Below are positions 27,495 to 36,307 of a DNA stretch of 64,000 bases, one piece after another. Source of the DNA: Pseudomonas frederiksbergensis. GTDB taxonomy: Bacteria; Pseudomonadota; Gammaproteobacteria; Pseudomonadales; Pseudomonadaceae. The translations under genes were made by a program, and so were the position numbers. Numbering within the stretch: position 1 is the stretch's first letter; the number at the start of each line of letters is the position of its first letter. Location of the stretch: assembly GCF_003732705.1 (NCBI RefSeq), contig NZ_MOBR01000008.1:1-64000 (forward strand), read 5' to 3'. The notes under the pieces are model-generated. The model saw only the letters and a list, made by a program, of their open reading frames with translations. It searched no databases and was not told where the DNA came from.

Positions 27495-28570
27495 CAGGCA
27501 AACACCTGCAGGCTGCGTGGCGGCAAGGCGACCATGATCTGCTGGGCGCCGAGGCGCGGCATGGCTTCCGGGGCAAGCTCCGCCAGCAAGGCGTGGCCCG
27601 GCAGTTGATCGAGTTCGAAGCTCATGCGGCAGCGGTTGCCGAGGAAGGTGATCTCGCGAACCTTGGCCGGGAACAGGTTTTCTTCATGCACCGGCGGGTT
27701 GACGTTGATCGCCTCCGGGCGGCAGAACAAACGGCCGGACGGAGTTTTCGCGCTGCCTTCGGCCAGGCGCATATTCATCCCGCCGACCTGGGCGTGGCTG
27801 TCGCTGCTGCGGCGGAATGGCAGCCAGTTGCCCTGGCCGACAAACTCCGCCACAAACGGTGTGGCCGGACGATCGTAGATGTCCTGCGGCGTGGCGTATT
27901 GCTCGACCTTGCCGTTATTCATCACGGCAATGCGGTCGGCCATCAGCATGGCTTCGTCCTGATTGTGGGTGACCATCAGGGTGGTGACGCCGAGGTTGCG
28001 TTGCAGTTGGCGCAGCTCGGTGCACAGATGCTCGCGGACTCGCGCATCGAGGGCCGACATCGGTTCGTCGAGCAACAACAACGAAGGCGCCGGGGCCAAG
28101 GCTCTGGCCAGTGCGACCCGTTGCTGCTGGCCACCGGACAACTGGCCGGGGTACTTTTTCTCACTGCCGAGCAGGCCCACCAGTTCCAGCATCTGCCCGA
28201 CGCGCTTGCGCACTTCATCACGGCCACTGCCGGCGAGGCCGTAGGCAATGTTCGCTTCGACCGTCAGATTGGGGAACAGCGCGTAGGACTGAAACAGGAT
28301 TCCGTAGTCCCGAGCCTGGGGCGCCAAGTGGGAAACATCGCGATCACCGAGGTACAACTCGCCGCTGTCCTGTTTCTCCAGACCGGCGATGCAGCGCAGC
28401 AAAGTGGTTTTGCCACAACCCGACGGGCCCAGCAGACACACCAGTTCACCAGCCGCCACGTCGAGAGACACGTTATCCAGCGCGGTGAACGCGCCGAAGC
28501 GTTTCTGCACGCCGCGCACTTTCATCGGCGCGCCGGGGTTGGTCAGGGCAGTTGCGATCGAGTGGTTCAT
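27494..28570 (-). CDS. 2-Aminoethylphosphonate ABC transporter, ATP-binding protein
   Basis: 358 residues. Walker A GPSGCGKTT, ABC signature LSGGQQQRVALARAL, Walker B LLLLDEPMSALD and the switch histidine in VTHNQDEA are all present; a C-terminal TOBE-like domain follows (about 280-358). It energises uptake through the fused permease, with which it overlaps. It is first in the transporter transcript and lies 221 bases from the LysR gene, with a REP doublet between them, so the promoter is probably in 28571-28682. Confidence 0.87.
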   Translation of the reverse strand: MNHSIATALTNPGAPMKVRGVQKRFGAFTALDNVSLDVAAGELVCLLGPSGCGKTTLLRCIAGLEKQDSGELYLGDRDVSHLAPQARDYGILFQSYALFPNLTVEANIAYGLAGSGRDEVRKRVGQMLELVGLLGSEKKYPGQLSGGQQQRVALARALAPAPSLLLLDEPMSALDARVREHLCTELRQLQRNLGVTTLMVTHNQDEAMLMADRIAVMNNGKVEQYATPQDIYDRPATPFVAEFVGQGNWLPFRRSSDSHAQVGGMNMRLAEGSAKTPSGRLFCRPEAINVNPPVHEENLFPAKVREITFLGNRCRMSFELDQLPGHALLAELAPEAMPRLGAQQIMVALPPRSLQVFA

Positions 28571-28682
28571 GGACAGACCTCATCAAGCAGATGAGGCCCA
28601 TCCTAGGTTTGTAATGCGTCCGTCATGTGGCAGTGAGGCAAAAACGGTTGATAGTGGTATTCGGGGATTTGGGTTCACCACC

Positions 28683-28790
28683 GATCGTTCCCACGCTCCG
28701 CGTGGGAATGCCTCAACGGACGCTCCGCGTTCGGCTCTTGGGACGCAGAGCGTCCCGGGCTGCATTCCCACGCGGAGCGTGGGAACGATC
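28683..28790. repeat. REP doublet B5 (gttcccacgc type)
   Basis: Complete doublet immediately behind the LysR stop codon, in the gap ahead of the AEP transporter genes. Confidence 0.85.
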
Positions 28791-28791
28791 A

Positions 28792-29655
28792 TTACGCCGG
28801 GGCCATTTCCTGCGCCAACCCGAGAAACGCCGCCGGCAACCGCGCGCCTTTGCGTTCCTTGAGGCAATACAAATACTCGGGAATCTGCGGCGCATTCTCG
28901 ATGGTCAGCACGCGCAACTGCGGGTCATGCGGCACTTCCTGCCGCGCAATGATGCTGATCCCGATATTGCGCAGCACCGCTTCGCGAATCGACTCCCGGC
29001 TGCCAATCTCCAGCAATGGCCCGAAACTCACTCCAGCGCTGGCCAGCAACTCTTCGGTCAGCCGCCGCGTGGTCGAACCCGACTCGCGCATCAGCAAGGT
29101 ATGCCCCGCCAACGCACTGAGCGGCACATGATCGTGCACGGCCAACGGATGATTACGATGCACCGCCAGCACCAACGGATCGCTGCCGAGCACCCGGCGA
29201 ATCAGCCGCGCATCGTCCAGCAATTGCGAGGACGCGGCGACATCGACCCGGTAATCCTCCAGCGCTTCGAGCACTTGCTGGGAGTTGCCGATTTCCACCG
29301 ACACTTCCACCTGTGGCAGCCGCTCGCGGAAGGTCTTCACCAGATCGAGGATGTAATACGGCGCGGTGGCGGCGATGCGCAACGTGCCTTGGACCTGGCC
29401 GCTGTTGCGCAGGAAGAACTCGATGTCGGCTTCCTGCTGCAACAACGCCTTGACCATCGGCAGCAACCGCGCGCCTTCATCGCTGACGCTGAGGCGGCGA
29501 CCGCCACGGTAGAACAGCTCGACCGAGTACTGGCTTTCCAGGTTGCGAATCTGGGTGGTCACGGTGGGTTGGCTCAGGCCGAGCTTCTTCGCCGCCAGGG
29601 TAATGCTGCCCAGGCGGGCCACCATGTAAAACGCCTTCAGCTCGGCACTCAGCAC
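28792..29655 (-). CDS. LysR-family regulator of phosphonate uptake and catabolism
   Basis: 287 residues. N-terminal winged helix-turn-helix (AFYMVARLGSITLAAKKLGLSQPTVTTQIRNLE, about residues 9-41) and a C-terminal LysR effector domain. Its position directly upstream of the AEP transporter genes on the same strand, and the family usually found there (TIGR03339 type), suggest that it activates the phosphonate genes when AEP is present. Only 16 bases separate it from the upstream cadA stop, so its own promoter must lie within cadA or it is read from there. Confidence 0.83.
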   Translation of the reverse strand: MLSAELKAFYMVARLGSITLAAKKLGLSQPTVTTQIRNLESQYSVELFYRGGRRLSVSDEGARLLPMVKALLQQEADIEFFLRNSGQVQGTLRIAATAPYYILDLVKTFRERLPQVEVSVEIGNSQQVLEALEDYRVDVAASSQLLDDARLIRRVLGSDPLVLAVHRNHPLAVHDHVPLSALAGHTLLMRESGSTTRRLTEELLASAGVSFGPLLEIGSRESIREAVLRNIGISIIARQEVPHDPQLRVLTIENAPQIPEYLYCLKERKGARLPAAFLGLAQEMAPA

Positions 29656-29671
29656 ACCCTTCCCTCATCGT

Positions 29672-31942
29672 TTATTTGCGCAGCAGGCGCAAACCGTTGA
29701 ACACCACCAACAGACTCACGCCCATGTCAGCGAACACCGCCATCCACATGGTGGCGATCCCGGCGAAGGTTACCCCAAGAAAGATCACCTTGATGACCAA
29801 AGCGAGGGCGATGTTCTGTTTCAGGATGCTCGAGGTCTGGCGCGACAGACGAATGAACGCAGGGATTTTGCGCAGATCGTCGTCCATCAGGGCGACATCG
29901 GCGGTCTCGATGGCGGTGTCGGTGCCGGCTGCGGCCATGGCAAAACCGATCTCGGCTCGCGCCAGTGCCGGGGCGTCGTTGATGCCGTCGCCGACCATGC
30001 CGACGTTATGCCCTTTCGCATAAAGCGCTTCGATGGCTTGCAGCTTGTCGGTCGGCAACAGGTCGCCCTTGGCCTCGTCGATGCCGACTTGCGCGGCAAT
30101 CGCCTGGGCGGTGTGGACGTTGTCGCCGGTGAGCATCAGGGTTTTGATGCCCAGGTCATGAAGCTGCTGGATCGCTTCGCGGCTGGACTCTTTCACCGTA
30201 TCTGCCACGGCGAACAGCGCCAACGGGCCGGATTTGTCGAGCAGCAGCACCACGGATTTGCCTTGTTTCTCCAAGGCGAACAGCTTCTCTTCCAGTTCTG
30301 GCGAGCAGAGGTTGAGCTCTTCCACCAGACGATGGTTGCCCAAGTGGTAGACCTGACCGTTGACCTCACCGCGTACGCCGCGACCGGCCAGGGCTTCGAA
30401 GTTATCCACAACCAGCGGCGCGAATTGTTTATCCACCGCCGCGTTGGCGATGGCCAGCGAAACCGGGTGGTCGGAACGACCGGCCAGCGCCGCCGCAATG
30501 GCCGGGGCTGTTTCATCAGCCGTCGGGTCGAGGGACAGATAATCGGTCTGCACCGGTTTGCCGTGGGTGATGGTGCCGGTCTTGTCCAGGGCCAGGTAAT
30601 CGAGCTTGTAACCACCCTCCAGATACACGCCGCCCTTGACCAGAATCCCTTTGCGCGCCGCTGCCGCGAGGCCGCTGACGATGGTCACCGGCGTCGAAAT
30701 CACCAGCGCGCACGGGCAGGCGACCACCAGCAACACCAGCGCCCGGTAGATCCAGTCGAACCACACGGCGCCCATGAACAGCGGCGGAATCACCGCCACG
30801 GCCAAGGCGAGGATGAATACGGCTGGGGTGTAGATTTTCGAGAACTGGTCGACGAAGCGCTGGGTCGGTGCCCGTGCGCCCTGAGCCTGTTCCACGGCGT
30901 GGATGATCCGCGCCAGGGTCGAGTTATTGGCCGCAGCGGTCACCGTATATTCCAGCGAGCCGGCCTGATTGATGGTGCCGGCGAAAACTTTATCGCCCAC
31001 AGTCTTCTCGATCGGCAGGCTTTCGCCGGTGATCGGCGCCTGATCGATGGTGGACGTGCCAGAGACGACTTCACCGTCAAGACCGATGCGCTCACCGGGA
31101 CGCACCCGTACCCGAGCGCCCAGTTCGATGCTTTTCACATCCTGTTCGACCCAATTGCCGTCAGCCTGCTGCACCGTGGCCTGTTCCGGGGTCATCTGCA
31201 TCAAGCCGCCGATGGCATTGCGGGCACGGTCCAGGGATTTGGCTTCGATCAACTCGGCGACGGTGAACAGGAACATCACCATCGCCGCTTCCGGCCACTG
31301 ACCGATCAGGATGGCGCCGGTCACCGCGATGCTCATCAGCGCGTTGATGTTCAGGTTGAGGTTCTTGAGGGCGATCCAGCCTTTTTTGTAGGTGGTTAGG
31401 CCGCCGCTGAGGATCGAAACCAGCGCAATGATTGCCACCACCCAGTTCGGCGCGGCGTTGGTGAAGTGGATGACTTCAGCCGCCAACGCACCTACGCCGG
31501 ACAGCGCCAAGGGCCACCAGTGCTTTTTCTCGGCGACCGGCGCAGGGGCTTCAACACCCTTTTCCAACGGCTCGGCCACCATGCCCAGCGACTTGATGGC
31601 GTCGATGATCGGCGCGGTGCTTGGCAGGTCATGAGTGACGCCCAATACCCGGTTGATCAGGTTGAATTCCAGCTGCTGCACACCCGACAGCTTGCCCAGT
31701 TTGTTCTGGATCAGCGTCTGCTCGGTCGGGCAGTCCATCGCGTCGATGCGGAAACTGCTCAGTCGTGCGCCGTCGGTCGGCGTTTCGCTCAACTTGATCA
31801 ACGACGGTGCCGCCGCTTTGGAGGAACAGCAGGAATCGCCGTGGCTGCCATGATCATGCTTCTTCTGCACAGGCTGCAGCTTGTGGCTGTGATCGTGATC
31901 ATGCCCGTCTTCGGGTTTGTGGATATGAAGGGAATCGCTCAT
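29672..31942 (-). CDS. cadA: Cadmium/zinc-exporting P1B-type ATPase
   Basis: 756 residues. Histidine-rich N-terminus (HDHDHSHK and further His), one degenerate metal-binding domain with MDCPTEQ in place of the full CxxC motif, the membrane metal-site CPC motif (ACPCALVIS), the phosphorylation motif DKTGTITHGK and the MVGDGINDAPAL hinge. It pumps Cd2+, Zn2+ or Pb2+ out of the cytoplasm. The start at 31942 is decided by the promoter: a longer TTG start at 31975 would lie inside the -10 element, upstream of the transcript. Divergent cadR controls it. Confidence 0.93.
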   Translation of the reverse strand: MSDSLHIHKPEDGHDHDHSHKLQPVQKKHDHGSHGDSCCSSKAAAPSLIKLSETPTDGARLSSFRIDAMDCPTEQTLIQNKLGKLSGVQQLEFNLINRVLGVTHDLPSTAPIIDAIKSLGMVAEPLEKGVEAPAPVAEKKHWWPLALSGVGALAAEVIHFTNAAPNWVVAIIALVSILSGGLTTYKKGWIALKNLNLNINALMSIAVTGAILIGQWPEAAMVMFLFTVAELIEAKSLDRARNAIGGLMQMTPEQATVQQADGNWVEQDVKSIELGARVRVRPGERIGLDGEVVSGTSTIDQAPITGESLPIEKTVGDKVFAGTINQAGSLEYTVTAAANNSTLARIIHAVEQAQGARAPTQRFVDQFSKIYTPAVFILALAVAVIPPLFMGAVWFDWIYRALVLLVVACPCALVISTPVTIVSGLAAAARKGILVKGGVYLEGGYKLDYLALDKTGTITHGKPVQTDYLSLDPTADETAPAIAAALAGRSDHPVSLAIANAAVDKQFAPLVVDNFEALAGRGVRGEVNGQVYHLGNHRLVEELNLCSPELEEKLFALEKQGKSVVLLLDKSGPLALFAVADTVKESSREAIQQLHDLGIKTLMLTGDNVHTAQAIAAQVGIDEAKGDLLPTDKLQAIEALYAKGHNVGMVGDGINDAPALARAEIGFAMAAAGTDTAIETADVALMDDDLRKIPAFIRLSRQTSSILKQNIALALVIKVIFLGVTFAGIATMWMAVFADMGVSLLVVFNGLRLLRK

Positions 31943-31974
31943 CGGGTCGCGTCCAGGAAAGGTGCCTGTTGCCA

Positions 31975-32005
31975 AGTAAAGACCCTGTAGCCACTATAGG
32001 GTCAA
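31975..32005 (-). promoter_or_regulatory. CadR-controlled MerR-type cadA promoter
   Basis: Minus-strand -35 ttgacc (32000-32005) and -10 tttact (31975-31980) are 19 bases apart, the over-long spacing remodelled by MerR-family activators. A 21-bp dyad fills the spacer at 31982-32002: accctgtag and ctatagggt around cca, the CadR operator form. Confidence 0.88.
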
Positions 32006-32028
32006 GCAACCTTTTGGAGATTGTCGCG

Positions 32029-32478
32029 ATGAAGATCGGAGAACTGGCGAAACTGACGGACTGCGCAGTGGAAACCATCCGCTATTACGAGCGCGAAAAC
32101 CTGCTGCCAGAGCCCGCCCGCAGCGACGGCAACTACCGCGTCTACACCCAGGCCCACGCCGAACGCCTGACGTTTATCCGCAACTGCCGCACCCTCGACA
32201 TGACCCTCGAAGAAATCCGCAGCCTGCTGACCCTGCGCGACAGCCCGCAAGACCAGTGCGAAAGCGTCAACGCGCTGATCGACGAACACATCCACCACGT
32301 CAAAGCGCGGATCGATGGGTTGCTGGCCTTGCAGACACAACTGCTCGACCTGCGCCAACGCTGTGGCGAAGGGCCGGATATCGATCAATGCGGGATTTTG
32401 CAGCGGTTGGAAGTGAGTGGCGGGGTGGTGGCAACGGAAACTGAGCATTCCCATGTGGGCCGCAGTCACGGCCACTAA
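32029..32478 (+). CDS. cadR: MerR-family cadmium/lead-responsive regulator
   Basis: 149 residues. The N-terminal helix-turn-helix begins [26 protein letters not shown], followed by the dimerisation helix and a metal loop with cysteines in [10 protein letters not shown]. The C-terminal His tail ([10 protein letters not shown]) is typical of pseudomonad CadR. It activates cadA through the 19-base-spacer promoter and probably represses itself from the same site. The start at 32029 has ttggag upstream; the frame remains open to 31807 but that part crosses the operator and cadA. Confidence 0.93.
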   Translation: MKIGELAKLTDCAVETIRYYERENLLPEPARSDGNYRVYTQAHAERLTFIRNCRTLDMTLEEIRSLLTLRDSPQDQCESVNALIDEHIHHVKARIDGLLALQTQLLDLRQRCGEGPDIDQCGILQRLEVSGGVVATETEHSHVGRSHGH

Positions 32479-32489
32479 ACACACCGCCT

Positions 32490-32593
32490 GATCGTTCCCA
32501 CGCTCCGCGTGGGAATGCCGCCATGGACGCTCTGCGTCCACTGTGACGCGGAGCGTCACGGGATTCATTCCCACGCAGAGCGTGGGAACGATC
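32490..32593. repeat. REP doublet B6 (gttcccacgc type)
   Basis: Complete doublet between convergent cadR and thyA. Confidence 0.85.
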
Positions 32594-32607
32594 ATCGTGC
32601 CGGGGCT

Positions 32608-33579
32608 TTAAACCGCCATCGGCGCGGTCATCGGCGCGTGGTGCTGATAACCCTCAAGCGAGAAGTCGCCCGGTTCGATCAACTCCAGCCATTCCGGCTG
32701 ATACACACCCGTTTCGGCAAACGCCGGCACACGCTCACTGATCACCAGTTTCGGCATCGGGAACGGCTCACGGGTGAGCTGCTCATTCAGCATGTCCAGG
32801 TGGTTTTCGTAGACGTGGGCATCGCCGATGAAATAGGTGAACCAGCGCGGTGTGTAGCCGGTCAGGCGCCCGATCAGGCTCAGCAGCGCGGCGCCTTCGG
32901 TGAGGTTGAACGGCGTACCCAGGCCCAAATCATTGGAGCGGATGTAGAGGGTCAGGGAGATTTCCTTGGTCTCGACATTCGGGTGGAACTGGTACAGCAG
33001 GTGGCACGGCGGCAGGGCCATTTCATCGAGCTGGGCGACGTTCCAGCCGTGGAACAGAATCCGGCGGCTACCCGGGTCCTTGATGATGGTGTCGACGCAT
33101 TGGCGAATCTGGTCGATTGCCTTGTACAGCACCACGTAGGCCTGGCCGTCTTCTTCGCCTTCGGCAATCTGGCGATAGCCTTGGCCCAACGTCTGCTCGA
33201 TCGCGGCTTTATTGCTGACCGGGATCTGCTTGTACGCCGGCCATTTGCGCCATTGCACGCCGTAGATTTCGCCGAGGTCGTCTTCGCCCTGGCGGAACGG
33301 GTTAGCCAGCCACTGCGCGTTTTCGTTGGCGTTCTGGTCCCAGACCTTGCAGCCCAGGGCGCGGAATTCGGCGGCGTTATTCACGCCTCGGAGGAAACCG
33401 CACATCTCGCCGATGGCGGATTTGAAGGCCATCTTGCGAGTGGTGATCGCTGGAAAGCCTTCCTTCAGGTCATAACGCAGCATCGCGCCAGGAAAGCTGA
33501 TGGTGTTCACACCGGTGCGGTTGGCTTGTTTGGTGCCGTTCTTGATGACGTGGGCCACCAGATCGAGATATTGCTTCAT
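32608..33579 (-). CDS. thyA: Thymidylate synthase
   Basis: 323 residues, longer than the 264-residue E. coli enzyme because of insertions of the type found in pseudomonads. It methylates dUMP to dTMP with methylenetetrahydrofolate. The catalytic cysteine lies in [11 protein letters not shown]; the cofactor/substrate segments [12 protein letters not shown] and [10 protein letters not shown] are intact. It lies 50 bases downstream of lgt on the same strand, the conserved lgt-thyA order. A G+C-rich hairpin occupies the gap at about 33599-33624. Works with folA. Confidence 0.96.
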   Translation of the reverse strand: MKQYLDLVAHVIKNGTKQANRTGVNTISFPGAMLRYDLKEGFPAITTRKMAFKSAIGEMCGFLRGVNNAAEFRALGCKVWDQNANENAQWLANPFRQGEDDLGEIYGVQWRKWPAYKQIPVSNKAAIEQTLGQGYRQIAEGEEDGQAYVVLYKAIDQIRQCVDTIIKDPGSRRILFHGWNVAQLDEMALPPCHLLYQFHPNVETKEISLTLYIRSNDLGLGTPFNLTEGAALLSLIGRLTGYTPRWFTYFIGDAHVYENHLDMLNEQLTREPFPMPKLVISERVPAFAETGVYQPEWLELIEPGDFSLEGYQHHAPMTAPMAV

Positions 33580-33629
33580 GAGTTACCTGTGTCCTTGAAC
33601 CCGGGAGCCGTCGCCCCCGGGGTTCGAAT

Positions 33630-34442
33630 TTATACTGCCGCCGCTGGCGCCGCCGGGGCGCGATGATACGCCAGCCAGATCAGGAACAGACCGGCGAGCA
33701 CCATCGGTACGCACAAGACCTGACCCATGGTCAGCCAGCCCCAGGCCAGATAGCCCAGTTGCGCGTCCGGTACGCGGACGAATTCGACGATGAAACGGAA
33801 GATGCCGTAGAACAGCGTGAACATGCCCGACACGGCCATGGTCGGCCGCGGCTTGCGCGAGAATAGCCACAAGATCAGGAACAGCGCGACGCCTTCCAAC
33901 GCGAACTGATACAGCTGCGATGGGTGACGCGGCAACTGCGCCGGGTCGCTGAACGGCGGGAAGATCATCGCCCACGCCACGTCGGTCGGCTTGCCCCACA
34001 ACTCGGCATTGATGAAGTTGCCGATGCGCCCGGCGCCCAGGCCAATCGGCACCATCGGTGCGACGAAGTCCATCAACTGGAAGAACGACTTGTTGTTCTT
34101 CTTACCGAACCACAACGCCGCGAGCATCACGCCGATAAACCCGCCGTGGAACGACATGCCGCCCTTCCACACTTCGAAAATCAGGGTCGGATTGGCCAGG
34201 TACGCGCTCAGATCGTAGAACAACACGTAACCCAGGCGGCCGCCGACAATCACCCCCATCGACATCCAAAAGACCATGTCGGAGAGTTTCTCCTTGGTCC
34301 AGGTCGGGTCGAAGCGGTTCAGCCGACGGGACGCCAGCAGCCAGGCGCCGCCGATGCCGATCAGGTACATCAAACCGTACCAGTGGATTTTCAGCGGACC
34401 GATGGCCAGGGCCACCGGGTCGATCTGCGGGTAAGGCAGCAT
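33630..34442 (-). CDS. lgt: Prolipoprotein diacylglyceryl transferase
   Basis: 270 residues, seven membrane segments. It transfers diacylglycerol from phosphatidylglycerol to the lipobox cysteine of prolipoproteins in the inner membrane. The essential HGGFIGV motif and the Lgt signature [13 protein letters not shown] are present. The start [12 protein letters not shown] is the common form. It may process the possible LaoB lipobox and the other lipoproteins of the cell. Same-strand partner of thyA. Confidence 0.96.
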   Translation of the reverse strand: MLPYPQIDPVALAIGPLKIHWYGLMYLIGIGGAWLLASRRLNRFDPTWTKEKLSDMVFWMSMGVIVGGRLGYVLFYDLSAYLANPTLIFEVWKGGMSFHGGFIGVMLAALWFGKKNNKSFFQLMDFVAPMVPIGLGAGRIGNFINAELWGKPTDVAWAMIFPPFSDPAQLPRHPSQLYQFALEGVALFLILWLFSRKPRPTMAVSGMFTLFYGIFRFIVEFVRVPDAQLGYLAWGWLTMGQVLCVPMVLAGLFLIWLAYHRAPAAPAAAV

Positions 34443-34516
34443 TGCGACTCCTCGTTAGAGTTGAAACCTTCAAAATACCCGGGGGACGCTGCCACCTCAG
34501 GATTAAGCCAGGATTG

Positions 34517-35299
34517 TCAGAGCAGGAAATTCAGGCCGACGCAGAACAGCAAAGCGGCGAACAGTCTTTTGAGCAAGCGCGGCGACAAATTGTGCGCCAG
34601 TCGCGCGCCGAAACGGGCGAAGAACATGCTGGTCAGGGCGATCCCCAGCAGCGCCGGCAAATAAATAAAACCGAGACTATGGGCCGGCAGCAACGGATCG
34701 TGCCAGCCCAGAATCATGAAACTTAATGCACTTGCCACCGCAATCGGCAGACCGCAGGCCGACGACGTGGCCACCGCTTGCTGCATCGGCACGCTGCGCC
34801 AGGTCAGGAACGGCACGGTCAGCGAGCCGCCGCCAATCCCGAAAATCGCCGAGGCCCAGCCAATCACACTGCCGGCTACGGTCAGACCGACTTTGCCTGG
34901 GACCGTTCGGCTGGCCTTGGGTTTGAAGTCCAAAGCGAGCTGAACGGAGACGATCAGCGCAAATACGCCGATGATCTTCTGCAAATGTGGACCGGAAATC
35001 GCTTCGGCGGTCAGTGCGCCGAAACCGGCGCCGATCAGAATACCGAGGGTCATCCAGGCAAAAATCGGCCAACGCACGGCGCCGCGACGGTGATGCTCGC
35101 GAACCGCATTGACCGAGGTAAAAATAATCGTCGCCAGGGACGTACCGACCGCCAGGTGCGTGAGGATCGATGCATCGAAGCCTTGCAAGGTGAAACTGAA
35201 CACCAGCACCGGGACGATGATGATCCCGCCGCCGACCCCGAACAGCCCGGCCAGCACGCCTGCACAGGCGCCCAGCGCCAGATAGAGCAGAAATTCCAT
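34517..35299 (-). CDS. TauE/SafE-family sulfite or anion exporter
   Basis: 260 residues, about eight membrane segments. The family marks are two glycine-rich repeats, GLFGVGGGIIIVPVLV near the N-terminus and AIFGIGGGSLTVPFLT in the second half. Members move sulfite, sulfoacetate or other organic sulfur anions; the substrate cannot be read from the sequence. The start at 35299 (MEFLLYLALG) is chosen because it begins the first membrane helix; upstream in-frame residues are polar and unrelated. Same strand as lgt, 74 bases upstream of it. Confidence 0.85.
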   Translation of the reverse strand: MEFLLYLALGACAGVLAGLFGVGGGIIIVPVLVFSFTLQGFDASILTHLAVGTSLATIIFTSVNAVREHHRRGAVRWPIFAWMTLGILIGAGFGALTAEAISGPHLQKIIGVFALIVSVQLALDFKPKASRTVPGKVGLTVAGSVIGWASAIFGIGGGSLTVPFLTWRSVPMQQAVATSSACGLPIAVASALSFMILGWHDPLLPAHSLGFIYLPALLGIALTSMFFARFGARLAHNLSPRLLKRLFAALLFCVGLNFLL

Positions 35300-35431
35300 G
35301 GCCGTTGTCCCGTGTGTCGCGAAAATAGGAGCGGCATGGTAACGGATGCATGGCCTCAAGCTCTACTGGATGGCGATGGATGCGCAGGCAATGTCTGCGT
35401 AGAGTGAGCAAAAACACACTAGGACCACCTT

Positions 35432-36178
35432 ATGTGCCTGATTGTTTTCGCTTGGCGCCCGGGCCACGCCCAGCCGCTGATCGTGGCGGCCAACCGCGAC
35501 GAGTTCTATGCCCGGCCTACCCAACCCCTGGCGCAATGGCCCCATGCATCCCATGTGCATGCCGGACGGGATCTGGAAGCAGGCGGAACCTGGCTCGGCG
35601 TGGGCGCCAATGGGCGCTTCGCGGCCCTGACCAATATCCGTGATCCTCATCAGCCTCCGTCGCCTCGGTCACGGGGTGAACTGGTCGCAGGTTTTCTTTG
35701 CGGCGACATGTCGATTGATGACTATTTAGCCGACGTTGTCAGCCGTTCGCTGGAATATGCCGGGTTTAACCTGCTGGTCGGCAACACCAACGAGCTGTGG
35801 CACTTCAATGCCCGGGACAGCGAAGCGGTGATGTTGGCGCCCGGGGTGTATGGCTTGTCGAACGCGGGACTGGATACGCCGTGGCCGAAAGTGTTGAAAG
35901 CCAAGGCAGCGTTGAGCGAACTGCTGGACGATCCGCAGCCTGAGGCGTTGTTGGCGATTCTGGGGGACTCGGCGACGGCACCGCTGACGGAGCTGCCGGA
36001 TACCGGGGTTGGGTTGGCGACCGAGACATTGTTGTCGAGTGTGTTTATTGCCAGCCCGACTTACGGGACGCGGGCGAGTACGGCGTTGATTGTTTCGGCG
36101 GATGGGTCGCGGGTGATGGTCGAAAGGAGTTTCGGGCCGTATGGCGGGCATCTGGGGGAAGTGGAGATCAGGATTTAG
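35432..36178 (+). CDS. NRDE-family (TANGO2-like) protein
   Basis: 248 residues starting MCLIVFAWRPG, followed by the defining NRDEF motif (about residues 22-26) and a conserved GGTWLGVGANGRFAALTN segment. TANGO2 homologues are linked to heme or lipid handling in eukaryotes; the bacterial role is not settled. Cys2 after methionine removal could be an N-terminal nucleophile, as in other Ntn-type folds. It is divergent from the TauE-like gene, with 132 bases between. Confidence 0.85.
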   Translation: MCLIVFAWRPGHAQPLIVAANRDEFYARPTQPLAQWPHASHVHAGRDLEAGGTWLGVGANGRFAALTNIRDPHQPPSPRSRGELVAGFLCGDMSIDDYLADVVSRSLEYAGFNLLVGNTNELWHFNARDSEAVMLAPGVYGLSNAGLDTPWPKVLKAKAALSELLDDPQPEALLAILGDSATAPLTELPDTGVGLATETLLSSVFIASPTYGTRASTALIVSADGSRVMVERSFGPYGGHLGEVEIRI

Positions 36179-36202
36179 ATTTTTGGTGTATTTGAGGACG
36201 CC

Positions 36203-36293
36203 TTCGCGGGCAAGCCTCGCTCCTACAGGGGTCGTGTCGTCGCAATATCCGCGAACAACACAAAACCTGTAGGAGCGAGGCTTGCCCGCGAAG
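36203..36293. repeat. REP doublet A4 (gcgggcaagc type)
   Basis: Complete inverted pair between convergent NRDE-family and ptsP genes. Confidence 0.85.
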
Positions 36294-36307
36294 GGGCCAT
36301 CAGCCTT

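Noticed and set aside
31807..32028. A longer N-terminus for cadR
   Set aside because: It would cover the cadA start, the operator and both promoters; MerR proteins start directly before the helix-turn-helix.
29672..32478. cadA/cadR as part of a transposon
   Set aside because: No transposase or terminal repeat was found, and base composition resembles that of the neighbours.
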